The position numbers and the translations under genes were made by a program. Below the pieces are notes generated by a model, which was not told where the DNA came from, searched no databases, and saw nothing but the letters and a program-made list of their open reading frames with translations. A stretch of DNA of 33,989 nucleotides from contig NZ_JASCOZ010000034.1 of assembly GCF_029960115.1 (NCBI RefSeq), positions 1-33,989 on the forward strand, read 5' to 3'. Origin of the DNA: Stenotrophomonas sp. PS02289 (GTDB taxonomy: Bacteria > Pseudomonadota > Gammaproteobacteria > Xanthomonadales > Xanthomonadaceae). Positions 1 to 7,507 of this stretch are shown piece by piece (position 1 is the stretch's first letter; each line of letters starts with the position of its first letter).

Positions 1-20
1 GACCAACGGTCGTGGCCTAC
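1..20 (-). repeat. SMAG-type REP palindrome, truncated by window edge
   Basis: Read on the minus strand, the sequence starts with GTAG (20-17), continues with GCCACGACC (16-8), a GTT loop and then GGTC, where the window ends. This is the GTAG head, first arm, loop and start of the second arm of the GTAG-headed REP elements (SMAG) typical of Stenotrophomonas genomes. It lies 7 bases past the DUF3325 stop codon, a normal position for REP elements. The second arm cannot be confirmed because the sequence stops. Confidence 0.6.
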
Positions 21-27
21 CGTGGAA

Positions 28-357
28 TCACATCACCGCGGCCACCAAGCCGACGAACGGCAACCCGCACGCCAGCGGCTTCAACCACCGCTGACGCCAG
101 GGATACAGCCCGAACGCGATCGGCAGCCCGGCAATCGTCAGCGTGCCCAGCCACAGCACCGGGCCGGCGGCCCAGCCGTGGTCCATCACGCTCAGCGCGA
201 ATGACACGCACAGCAGCGCCCAGCCCAGCACGCGCCAGCGCGTGCGTACGCCGGCGCTCGCAGCGGCCTTGCCGTGCAGGTCCAGCTGATGCTTTTCCAT
301 CGCCAGCGACAGCGCGGTGAACGCGGCGAAGCTCAAGGTCAATGCGAGCAGCATCAT
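28..357 (-). CDS. DUF3325 small inner-membrane protein, iron-uptake associated
   Basis: A 109-residue hydrophobic protein with about three to four membrane helices (roughly residues 1-20, 43-60, 64-82 and 92-109). It matches DUF3325 proteins, which recur next to PepSY membrane reductases and TonB-dependent siderophore receptors. Its ATG overlaps the stop of the PepSY gene by four bases (ATGA), so the two are translationally coupled and it is the third gene of a leftward DUF3649-PepSY-DUF3325 operon behind the Fur box. The biochemical role is not known; accessory subunit of a siderophore-iron reductase is inference from context. The only visible charged stretches are in the loops, with a short cytoplasmic segment near residues 20-42. 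Confidence 0.8.
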   Translation of the reverse strand: MMLLALTLSFAAFTALSLAMEKHQLDLHGKAAASAGVRTRWRVLGWALLCVSFALSVMDHGWAAGPVLWLGTLTIAGLPIAFGLYPWRQRWLKPLACGLPFVGLVAAVM

Positions 358-1994
358 GCGCTGGCCTCCGCCGGCACGGCCGGCTTGGCCGCCGCCGCTG
401 CAGCCGCCTGCCGCTTCTTCTTCTCGGCCGCGCTCAGGGCCGGCTGCCAGCGCTGCATGCGCAGGCCGCAGTAGGCCAGCATCGCGCCGAACGCCAGCAT
501 CACCAGGTCGAAGCTGGCCAACACCCAGTCACCGGACAGCAAGGTGACGCCCAGATGGGCGTGTGTGGTCAGCGCGTTGACGACTGGAATCAGTGCGAAC
601 AACGCCGCGCCCACGTACAACTGGGCCGCCCACATCAGCCGCTTCGGCCACAGGAAGGCGGCCAACAGCGCGGCACCCCAGGCATAGAAGAACACGCTGG
701 CCTCAGCGGCCGGGCGCTCGGCCAGGCCCAGCGGCAACAGCCGGTTGCCCCAGAAATAGGCCGCAAACGCGATCGGCAGGCCGGCCACCGCGCCGATGTT
801 GAGCGCGTCGACCAGACGCAGGCCGAAGCCGATCTTGCCGGACTTGGCATGCTTGGGCCGTTCCTTCACCGCCCACAGCACCACGCCGCTGGCCACCATC
901 AGGCAGCCGACCAGACCGGACAGGAAGAACAGCGCACGCAGCCCCCAGTCGGCAAAGTGGGCCAGGTGCAGCCCATACATCACGCCGCGGGTCTGGGTCG
1001 CACCGCCCGGTACCGGGCCCGCCTGCAGCAGCTCGCCACTGACGGCATCGAAACGCAGCGACGGTGCGTCGCTGGACAGGCGTCGACCGTCACGCTGGTA
1101 GACATCGACCACGGCATTGGCTGCGCCAGGGCGGGACACGACGAAGCTGCCCACGTCGGCACCCTTCCATTCGCGGCGTGCGCTGTCCAGCAACTGCTGG
1201 ATCGGCACCGGCGTCGCACTGCCTTCGCCCGGGCCTTCCACATCGGCCATGCGCGCGAACGCTTCGCTGTAGAAGCTGGCTTCGTCGTTCGGGTAAGCCT
1301 TGTTCATGCCCCACGGCAGGTACATGAACATCAGGGTGACGATGCCGGTGTAGGTGATCATCGCGTGGTAGGGCAGGGCCATCACCGCGCTGACGTTGTG
1401 GAAATCCAGCCACGAACGCAGGCCCTTGTCCGGGCGGAAGGTGAAGAAGTCCTTGAAGATCTTCTTGTGCGTGATCACCCCGGTGATGATCGCCACCAGC
1501 ATGAACATCGCGCAGAAGCCGACCAGGTAGCGCGCCCACAGCACCGGAATGTAGTGCAGGTCGAAATGTAGGCGGTAGAAGAAGTCGCCGCCCCGCGTTT
1601 CGCGGGCGCTGACTTCCTGGCCGCTGTTCGGGTCCACGGTGGCATCGCCGAAGCGACCGCCGCCGCGGCGGCGCTTCTCACCTTCGGCCGGCGGCTTCAC
1701 CATCGACTCGGGATTGCGCCAGAACATGCGCATGGCGGGGTTGCGCGGACTGGGAAGGGTGACGTTCCACGACTCCGCCTGCGGCGCTTTGTGCTGCAGG
1801 AAGGTGAGCGCGCGCTGCGCGGCCACGTCGCTGCTGACCGTGCTGCGCGGCAGCTCCGGGCGCATCCAGCGGCTGATCTCTTCGCGGTAGTAGCTAGCCG
1901 TGCCAGCCATGAAGATCAGCAGCAGCAACCAGCCGACCAGCAGGCCGGTCCAGGTGTGCAGCCAGGCCATCGACTGGCGGAAGCCGTTCTTCAT
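354..1994 (-). CDS. PepSY-TM domain membrane protein, probable siderophore-iron reductase
   Basis: A 546-residue PepSY-associated transmembrane protein. The first helix lies at about 11-33, a periplasmic PepSY-like loop at 40-150, further helices at about 153-175 and 205-228, and a C-terminal bundle follows. Histidines in or near helices (H13, H143, H147, H176, H199, H210) fit haem or metal ligation, as proposed for this family. The family includes FpvG of Pseudomonas, which reduces ferri-pyoverdine in the periplasm, so the proposed role is reductive iron release from an imported siderophore. The start chosen is the ATG at 1994; the frame stays open to 2519, but that part overlaps the DUF3649 gene and the Fur promoter and does not look like protein. 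It overlaps DUF3649 upstream and DUF3325 downstream by four bases each, so it sits in a tight three-gene operon. Confidence 0.85.
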   Translation of the reverse strand: MKNGFRQSMAWLHTWTGLLVGWLLLLIFMAGTASYYREEISRWMRPELPRSTVSSDVAAQRALTFLQHKAPQAESWNVTLPSPRNPAMRMFWRNPESMVKPPAEGEKRRRGGGRFGDATVDPNSGQEVSARETRGGDFFYRLHFDLHYIPVLWARYLVGFCAMFMLVAIITGVITHKKIFKDFFTFRPDKGLRSWLDFHNVSAVMALPYHAMITYTGIVTLMFMYLPWGMNKAYPNDEASFYSEAFARMADVEGPGEGSATPVPIQQLLDSARREWKGADVGSFVVSRPGAANAVVDVYQRDGRRLSSDAPSLRFDAVSGELLQAGPVPGGATQTRGVMYGLHLAHFADWGLRALFFLSGLVGCLMVASGVVLWAVKERPKHAKSGKIGFGLRLVDALNIGAVAGLPIAFAAYFWGNRLLPLGLAERPAAEASVFFYAWGAALLAAFLWPKRLMWAAQLYVGAALFALIPVVNALTTHAHLGVTLLSGDWVLASFDLVMLAFGAMLAYCGLRMQRWQPALSAAEKKKRQAAAAAAAKPAVPAEASA

Positions 1995-2314
1995 GCGCGG
2001 CCCTCCAGCAGTAGCGTGCCGAGCCAGAAAAGCGCGGTAGGCAGGGCGATGCCGATCCAGGCGCGCAGTGCGGTGCGGGTGGCGAAGGCCCACAGTGCGG
2101 CACAGGCGCACAGCACGATGCCGACCAGCATGCCGGTCAGCACGGCCTGCGAGCGCGCGCCGGGCATCGCCACAGCGAAGAACATCGAACAGGTGGCCGC
2201 CAACGCGTAACCACCGAAGATCGCCGCCAGACTGCGGGAAAGCACGCCCAGCCAGGGGCGGGCGAAGAAGCGGCCCACAGGGGCCAGCCAGTGTGCGTCG
2301 GGCGTGCTGTCCAC
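1991..2314 (-). CDS. DUF3649 small membrane protein, iron-uptake associated
   Basis: A 107-residue protein with about three membrane helices in the DUF3649 pattern, a family of short inner-membrane proteins found beside PepSY reductases and siderophore receptors. The reading frame extends to a GTG at 2401 (136 residues). I prefer the GTG at 2314 because an AGGA lies four bases before it, while the extra 29 codons have clearly lower third-position GC than the rest and no Shine-Dalgarno before the GTG at 2401 or the ATG at 2386. Its stop overlaps the PepSY start by four bases. It is the first gene behind the minus-strand promoter that overlaps the Fur box, so iron repression is expected. Function beyond iron uptake is unknown. 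Confidence 0.7.
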   Translation of the reverse strand: MDSTPDAHWLAPVGRFFARPWLGVLSRSLAAIFGGYALAATCSMFFAVAMPGARSQAVLTGMLVGIVLCACAALWAFATRTALRAWIGIALPTALFWLGTLLLEGRA

Positions 2315-2468
2315 GAATTCCTGCAAAGTCGATGTTCCAACGGCAATCGCCCACTGCGAAGCGCAGCAGGCAGCAAGGGCGGCCATCCTTGGCCCAGCCA
2401 CTGTTTGGCGCAGCGGTATCCCTGGAGCTCGTTCCGTCGTGTCGTATTCGACACGTCAGATCGCGGCG

Positions 2469-2487
2469 AATGATAGTCATTATCATT
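2469..2487. promoter_or_regulatory. Fur box between divergent iron-uptake operons
   Basis: On the minus strand the site reads AATGATAATGACTATCATT. Its core TGATAATGACTATCA differs at one base from the 7-1-7 Fur consensus TGATAATNATTATCA. It lies between the DUF3649-PepSY-DUF3325 operon (minus) and the TonB receptor operon (plus), so one bound Fur dimer pair could repress both. Confidence 0.85.
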
Positions 2488-2498
2488 TCGTTCTTCAA
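2470..2498 (-). promoter_or_regulatory. Sigma70 promoter overlapping the Fur box
   Basis: On the minus strand a -35 element TTGAAG (2498-2493), a 17-bp spacer and a -10 element TATCAT (2475-2470, 5/6 match) drive transcription towards DUF3649. The Fur box covers the -10 and most of the spacer, the classical arrangement for repression. A matching plus-strand promoter for the receptor is less clear; TATCAT at 2481-2486 is a possible -10 without a good -35. Confidence 0.6.
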
Positions 2499-2631
2499 GC
2501 TGCTTGTCGCATCTGTCATGTGATGCGGCGCGTAGCGTCATCTTCACGACATCCCAGCTGAACAGACTGCGCCCCGCGCGGCGGAGCGGAGGGTCCACGC
2601 GTCCCCCTTTCGTGTTGACCTGGAGTTGCGA

Positions 2632-5019
2632 GTGAAGCGTTGTGCGTTGGCCGTTGCCGTTGTGTCCGTTGTTTCTCTTGTTCTGGCTGCCGAAGGGCAT
2701 GCCCAGGCCGCTCCGGCAGGGACTGCCGCAGCCCCCACCAATCTGGACACGATGGTCGTCACCGGTACGCGCGGCAGCAACCGCACCCAGTTCGACACCC
2801 TGGCTCCGGTCGATGTGTTCTCGCAGGAAGAGATCCAGGCGATCGAGTCCAGCGACCTCAATGACGTGCTGGCCCAGCTGGTGCCGTCGTTCGTGGTGCA
2901 GCGCATGCCAATGAACGATGGCCTGGTGTTCGTGCGTCCGGCCACGCTGCGCGGGCTGTCGCCGGACCAGACCCTGGTGCTGGTCAATGGTCGTCGTTTC
3001 CATCGCTCGGCGCTGCTCGGCGCACGCGGCGCGCAGGGTCCGGACCTGGCGCAGATTCCGGTGCACGCCATCCAGCGCATTGAAGTGCTGCGGGATGGCG
3101 CATCGGCGCAGTACGGCTCGGACGCCATTGCCGGCGTGATCAACATCATTCTGGATGACCGCGTCGGCGGTGAGGTCTCGCTGGGCCTGTCCGAATACAG
3201 CGAAGGCGACGGTCGTGGCCGCAAGGTCGGTGCACGGCATGGGTTCGCGCTGGGCGACGCCGGCAGCCTGTCGCTGTTTGCCGACTGGGACAAGTCCGAT
3301 GCGACTTCGCGCAGCCGCCAGCGCGCCGACGCCATCGCCTTCCAGAACGCGCATCCGGAACTGGACGTGCCCAATCCCGTGCAGCGTTGGGGTCAGCCGG
3401 ATCTGGAGAACCGCCACGCCGGCTTCAACCTCAACCTGGCGCTCAACGACAGCCTGGACCTGTACGGCTTCGGTTTGTTCGGACACAGCGAAGGCCTCAG
3501 CGACTTCAACTGGCGTAATCCGGATGGCACCGCCTCGGTGTACAACCCCAGCAGCGTCTTCCCCGGCTGGGACGCACGCTCGCTGTATCCGACCGGTTTC
3601 AGCCCGAAGTACGGCAACGAACAGGACGACCTGCAGGGCGTGCTCGGCCTGCGCGGTTACATCGGCGAGCGCTGGCGCTGGGACGTGAGCGCGTCGTACG
3701 GCCGCAACGAGATTGATTACACCCTGGACAACGCGATCAACGCCTCGCTCGGTCCGGACAGCCCGACCTCGTTCTATCTGGGGCGCTTGTCGCAGACCGA
3801 AAAGAACGTCAATGCCGACGTGGTCTACTCGCTGCCGCTGGCCGCGCTGGACGGTCCGCTCAACATTGCCTTCGGTGCCGAAGCGCGCGAGGAGACCTAT
3901 GCGGTGAAGGCTGGTGATCCGGCCTCCTATGCGATCGGTCCGGGTGCGGCAACCGGCCTGGCCGGCGGTGCCAATGGTGCCCCTGGCTTCAGTGACACCA
4001 ACGCCGGCAGCTGGAGCCAGCGCAGTCGTGCGGCCTACATCGACGTGGAAGCGCCGATCACCGCGCGCTGGACGGTGGGCGCGGCGACCCGCTACGAACA
4101 CTTCTCCGCCTTTGGCGAAAGCATCGACGGCAAGCTGTCCACGCGCTTTGCGTTCACTCCGGATGTTGCCATCCGCGGCTCGGTATCGACCGGCTTCCGT
4201 GCGCCGACGCCGGGCCAGCTGTACACCCAGAGCACCCAGCAGGGCCTGGATACGGTGACCCTTCAGGTGTTCACCACCGGCCGTCTGTCGCCCAGCGATC
4301 CGCTGGCGGTGCAGCTGGGCGCGCAGCCGCTCAAGCCCGAACAGTCGCGTACCGCGTCGCTGGGCCTGACCTGGAAGACCGACGCAGGCTTCTCCGGCTC
4401 GGTGGATGTGTATGACATCAAGGTCACCGACCGTTTCAGCCAGTCGGCCGCGTTTGCCGTACCGGCCGGCACGCCCAATCCGCTGCGCTTCACTTCGGTG
4501 AGCTTCTACACCAACGACTTCGACACCACCACGCGCGGTGTGGACGTGGTCGGCAGCTACACCACCGGGCTGGGGGCAGGGCGGCTGAACACCACCCTGG
4601 GCTACAACTACAACCAGACCACCGTGGACAGCGGTCGCACCGGCGTGGCCACCAATGACAGCCAGCGCCGGATCTTCGAAGAGCGCCTGCCGGAACACAA
4701 GGCGACCCTGAGCAGCCAGTACGAGATCGGGCGCTGGAGTGTGCTGGGCAAGCTGCGATACTACGGGGCATGGACCGACTCTTCCGGCAATGCCACCGGC
4801 GACATCTTCCAGCGCTTCGGTGCGATGAGCTTCTTCGACCTGGCGGTGAGCTACAAGGTCACCGACCAGCAGACCCTGCGGCTGGGTGCGGACAATCTGT
4901 TCGACCGCTATCCCGACGAAGCCAGCTTCCAGGCCAGCCGTGGCCTGATCTACTCGCGGAACGCACCGTATGACACCGACGGTCGCAACGTCTACGCCGA
5001 ATACCGGATCCGTTACTGA
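2632..5019 (+). CDS. TonB-dependent outer-membrane receptor, Fur-regulated
   Basis: A 795-residue receptor that would import a ferric siderophore or similar chelate using TonB energy. It has a signal peptide (about 1-22), a TonB-box-like DTMVVTG just after it, a plug domain with the typical LVLVNGRR and RIEVLRDGASAQYGSDAIAGVINII motif region (about 100-180), a beta-barrel to the end, and a terminal tyrosine as expected for barrel assembly. There is no N-terminal signalling domain, so no ECF-sigma trans-envelope control. I chose GTG at 2632 because TGGAG stands six bases ahead; a TTG at 2626 touches that same motif. The downstream PLP enzyme overlaps its stop (TGATG), so both are one unit behind the Fur box. 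The ligand cannot be read from the sequence. Confidence 0.92.
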   Translation: MKRCALAVAVVSVVSLVLAAEGHAQAAPAGTAAAPTNLDTMVVTGTRGSNRTQFDTLAPVDVFSQEEIQAIESSDLNDVLAQLVPSFVVQRMPMNDGLVFVRPATLRGLSPDQTLVLVNGRRFHRSALLGARGAQGPDLAQIPVHAIQRIEVLRDGASAQYGSDAIAGVINIILDDRVGGEVSLGLSEYSEGDGRGRKVGARHGFALGDAGSLSLFADWDKSDATSRSRQRADAIAFQNAHPELDVPNPVQRWGQPDLENRHAGFNLNLALNDSLDLYGFGLFGHSEGLSDFNWRNPDGTASVYNPSSVFPGWDARSLYPTGFSPKYGNEQDDLQGVLGLRGYIGERWRWDVSASYGRNEIDYTLDNAINASLGPDSPTSFYLGRLSQTEKNVNADVVYSLPLAALDGPLNIAFGAEAREETYAVKAGDPASYAIGPGAATGLAGGANGAPGFSDTNAGSWSQRSRAAYIDVEAPITARWTVGAATRYEHFSAFGESIDGKLSTRFAFTPDVAIRGSVSTGFRAPTPGQLYTQSTQQGLDTVTLQVFTTGRLSPSDPLAVQLGAQPLKPEQSRTASLGLTWKTDAGFSGSVDVYDIKVTDRFSQSAAFAVPAGTPNPLRFTSVSFYTNDFDTTTRGVDVVGSYTTGLGAGRLNTTLGYNYNQTTVDSGRTGVATNDSQRRIFEERLPEHKATLSSQYEIGRWSVLGKLRYYGAWTDSSGNATGDIFQRFGAMSFFDLAVSYKVTDQQTLRLGADNLFDRYPDEASFQASRGLIYSRNAPYDTDGRNVYAEYRIRY

Positions 5020-6308
5020 TGGACCGGCAACGACGTCACCTGCTGCGCGGGGCACTCGCCCTGCCACTGGCGGCCAGCCTGACCGGCAATGCCATGTCGG
5101 CTGAGCCGGCGTTGCCCGCGCTGGATGGCCGCACCCCGGCGCAGCTGGCCGGGGACGAGGCCTGGTGGGGCCAGGTGCGCGCGCTGTACGACCTCACCGA
5201 CGAGGTCGTCATGCTCGACAACGGCTACTGGGGCGCGATGGCGCGCCCGGTGCTGCAGGCCTACCAGCAGGCCACCGCGACGGTGAACGCCGGAAACGCC
5301 TGGTTTGGACGACGGGAGTTTCCGCCGTTGTTCGAGCAGGCCCGGCTGCGGCTGGCGCAGGTGCTGGCGGTGGAACCGGACGAGCTGGTGCTGACCCGCG
5401 GTGCCACCGAAGCCATGCAGGTACTGATTGGCAGCTACCGTCGCCTGCAACCCGGCGACAGGGTGATGTACGCCGACACCGACTACGACAGCATGATCGA
5501 CGCCATGCAGTGGCTGCAGGCGCGGCGCGGCGTCACCCCGGTCCGCATCGCGCTGCCGGAACCGTTCGATCACGATGGCATCGTGGAGACGTATCGGCAG
5601 GCGCTGGCGCAGCATCCACGCACCCGTCTGCTGCTGCTGACCCAGGTCAATCACCGCAACGGCATGCTGCTGCCGGTAGCGCAGATCACCGCGATGGCCC
5701 GCGCCGCGGGCGTGGACGTGGTGCTGGATGCCGCGCACGGCATCGGCCAGGTCGATACGCCGCTGCGCGATCTCGGTGCGGACTTTGTCGGCATCAACCT
5801 GCACAAGTGGATCGGCGCACCGGTGGGGCTGGGCGCGGTGTACGTGAAGCGGGGCAGGGTGCGTGATCTCGACCCGTACATGGGCGAAGCCGACGGCGAC
5901 GACCTGCGCACCCGCGTGCACACCGGCACGGTCAATTTCGCCGCGGTGATGGCGTTACCAGTGGCCTTGGATCTGCATCAGCGCATCGGTGTGGCCAACA
6001 AGCGGGCGCGCCTGTTGATGCTGCGCAACCGCTGGCTGGATGCGTTGCGTGATGACGAACGGATTCAATTGCTGGCCTCGCCAGACGAGCGCCTCGCCAG
6101 TGCCATTGCCGGCTTCCGCCTGCGCGGTCAGACCGGCATGGCGGCGAACGCCGCCACCGCCGAGCGCATGGTCAAGCAGTCCGGCGTGTTCGTGGTGCCG
6201 CGCGACGGACTGGCCTCCGGAGCCTGCTTGCGGGCCACGCCGGGCATCTTCAGCACGCCCGCACAGATGGACGCGCTGGTGGCCGCGATCCGTGCGGTGG
6301 CGGGGTAG
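5019..6308 (+). CDS. Tat-exported class V aminotransferase-fold PLP enzyme, PvdN-like
   Basis: A 429-residue fold-type I PLP enzyme of the class V aminotransferase / isopenicillin N epimerase group. The N terminus (MDRQRRHLLRG, then a hydrophobic run and an Ala-rich cleavage zone near 20-28) is a twin-arginine signal, so the enzyme should be folded with its cofactor and sent to the periplasm. Visible active-site parts are TRGATEAMQ (126-134) for the phosphate, D237 and H240 in DAAH, and the PLP lysine K263 in NLHKWIGAP. Exported PLP enzymes are rare; the best-known is PvdN, which modifies pyoverdine in the pseudomonad periplasm. The start codon overlaps the receptor stop by one base. Acting on the siderophore taken up by that receptor is inference; no siderophore synthesis genes are in the window. 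Confidence 0.82.
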   Translation: MDRQRRHLLRGALALPLAASLTGNAMSAEPALPALDGRTPAQLAGDEAWWGQVRALYDLTDEVVMLDNGYWGAMARPVLQAYQQATATVNAGNAWFGRREFPPLFEQARLRLAQVLAVEPDELVLTRGATEAMQVLIGSYRRLQPGDRVMYADTDYDSMIDAMQWLQARRGVTPVRIALPEPFDHDGIVETYRQALAQHPRTRLLLLTQVNHRNGMLLPVAQITAMARAAGVDVVLDAAHGIGQVDTPLRDLGADFVGINLHKWIGAPVGLGAVYVKRGRVRDLDPYMGEADGDDLRTRVHTGTVNFAAVMALPVALDLHQRIGVANKRARLLMLRNRWLDALRDDERIQLLASPDERLASAIAGFRLRGQTGMAANAATAERMVKQSGVFVVPRDGLASGACLRATPGIFSTPAQMDALVAAIRAVAG

Positions 6309-6311
6309 CTG

Positions 6312-6617
6312 TTACGCGGTGTGCGGCTGACTGAGTGGTTCGACGGTCAGCCGCACGCCGAGTGCAGTGAGGACGCGCTGTACCGTATCGAAGCGCGGAT
6401 GTGCGCCCGGCTTGAGTGCCTTGTACAGACTCTCGCGACCCAAGCCGCTGCTCTCAGCAATCTGGGCCATGCCGCGTGCACGGGCAACCACTTGCAGAGC
6501 ATCCTGGAAGTGAGCGGCACTTTGCGAAGCAAGTGCTTCGGTCAGATACACGGCGATGCTGTCATCATCGGTGAGGTAATCAGCGGGGTCGAATGGACTT
6601 AGGGTGTGCTTGGTCAC
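6312..6617 (-). CDS. HigA-like antitoxin, XRE-type DNA-binding
   Basis: A 101-residue protein of the 'putative addiction module antidote' family (COG3636). The acidic N terminus ends in a helix-turn-helix region around 50-75 (MAQIAESSGLGRESLYKAL), which both neutralises the toxin and binds the operon operator in related systems. The start is a GTG at 6617 with GAGG about ten bases ahead. It follows the toxin gene by 43 bases on the same strand, the toxin-first order of HigBA modules. Its end lies only 3 bases from the convergent stop of the PLP enzyme, so there is no room for a separate terminator. Confidence 0.88.
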   Translation of the reverse strand: MTKHTLSPFDPADYLTDDDSIAVYLTEALASQSAAHFQDALQVVARARGMAQIAESSGLGRESLYKALKPGAHPRFDTVQRVLTALGVRLTVEPLSQPHTA

Positions 6618-6660
6618 GAGAAAGAACCTCTATGCCTATGGAATGCTATCGCGGCGCACA

Positions 6661-6969
6661 TCACAGCTCGGCTGCCATCCGCTGGGCCTTCTTGATGTCC
6701 GACGCCTGACTATCCTTGTCACCGGCGCACAACAGGATGATCAACTGCTGACCTCGGCGGGTGAAGTAGACGCGATAGCCGGGGCCGGCGTGAACTCTGA
6801 GCTCGCTGACGCCGCCGCCCACCGCTTTGACGTCGGCAGCCCCGCCATTGACCAATCGTTGTATGCGTTCAGCGATAAGTGCACGCGATCGGGTGTCTCG
6901 TAGCCGCCGCATCCAGCGATCAAACGCGTCGGTTGCCGCTATCGATGGCTTGGAACGCATTGTATCCAT
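6661..6969 (-). CDS. HigB-like toxin, RelE/ParE superfamily
   Basis: A 102-residue basic protein of the 'addiction module killer' family, a RelE/ParE-fold toxin usually acting as a ribosome-dependent mRNase. Diagnostic stretches are GGGVSELRVHAGPGYRVYF (about 51-69) and LLCAGDKDSQASDI (about 80-93). It precedes the antitoxin gene on the same strand. Two in-frame ATGs three codons apart (6969 and 6960) both lie inside a perfect 28-bp palindrome. No Shine-Dalgarno precedes 6969, and a weak GGA precedes 6960, which also gives a length closer to relatives. Target and activity are inferred from the family. Confidence 0.88.
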   Translation of the reverse strand: MDTMRSKPSIAATDAFDRWMRRLRDTRSRALIAERIQRLVNGGAADVKAVGGGVSELRVHAGPGYRVYFTRRGQQLIILLCAGDKDSQASDIKKAQRMAAEL

Positions 6970-6983
6970 ATGGATACAATGCG
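6956..6983. promoter_or_regulatory. Perfect 28-bp palindrome, likely toxin-antitoxin operator
   Basis: The two 14-base arms are exact reverse complements, CGCATTGTATCCAT on the left, centred between 6969 and 6970. It contains both candidate start codons of the toxin and, on the minus strand, a -10-like TACAAT 16 bases after a weak TTGCGC. Binding by the antitoxin helix-turn-helix here would block transcription of the pair. Confidence 0.75.
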
Positions 6984-7016
6984 CAAGTGCTCAGTGATTG
7001 TCGATTGGCAAAAGCG

Positions 7017-7415
7017 TCAGCGCGACGCGCAGGCCTTGGCCATGTCGGCGTGGACGCTGTCGGGCGTCTTGCGGCCGAAGACCTCGGCGATTTCCTTGCG
7101 GGTCTTCAGGTCTTCGCACTTCTCCGGGTCGACCGAACCGTCGATGACGGTGCCTCGCACCGGTTCCTGGCCACGGCCTGCAGCGACCTGCTGCTGGCGG
7201 CGGGCATCGTAGAGGTTGCGCTGGGCGCGGGTCTTGTCGGCCCAGGTCAGGTTGGGGTCACGCGTGATCGGGCGGGTGACGCCGGTGTCCTGCTCGGGCG
7301 GGCAGGGCACGGTCTGGTAGATGGTCTGGCCCTTGTCCGAGCACTTGTACACGCGTCCGGCGTGGGCGCTGCCGGCCAGCGCGCACAGCGCCAGCATCAT
7401 GATGATCCGTTTCAT
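7017..7415 (-). CDS. DUF4124 secreted protein
   Basis: A 132-residue exported protein. A signal peptide (about 1-19, ending SAHA) precedes the DUF4124 domain, recognised by RVYKCSDKGQTIYQTVPCP (21-39), the typical 'V-Y-K-C-x-D-x-G-x-x-x-Y-x-x-x-P-C' pattern with two cysteines. The C-terminal half is charged and helical with one further cysteine pair (C at about 105 and 130). AGGGGG stands about six bases before the ATG. DUF4124 proteins are common in beta- and gammaproteobacteria; their function is unknown. A perfect TTGACA lies upstream (7500-7495), but I see no convincing -10 at the right distance. Confidence 0.85.
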   Translation of the reverse strand: MKRIIMMLALCALAGSAHAGRVYKCSDKGQTIYQTVPCPPEQDTGVTRPITRDPNLTWADKTRAQRNLYDARRQQQVAAGRGQEPVRGTVIDGSVDPEKCEDLKTRKEIAEVFGRKTPDSVHADMAKACASR

Positions 7416-7507
7416 GGCGGCCCCCTGTGAGCCTGTACGCTACTGAATGGGCGGCAGAATACGTGAAGCCCGTCGCAAAAACACCCGGGCAAAGTGTCAA
7501 CCGGCGC

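Noticed and set aside
2137..5067. 976-codon open frame on the minus strand opposite the TonB receptor
   Set aside because: It is antisense to a clear receptor gene, has no recognisable domain and is the usual product of very high GC; its composition is His/Arg/Gly-rich.
7495..7500. Promoter of the DUF4124 gene from a perfect minus-strand TTGACA
   Set aside because: No -10 element at 16-18 bases; the match alone is too weak.
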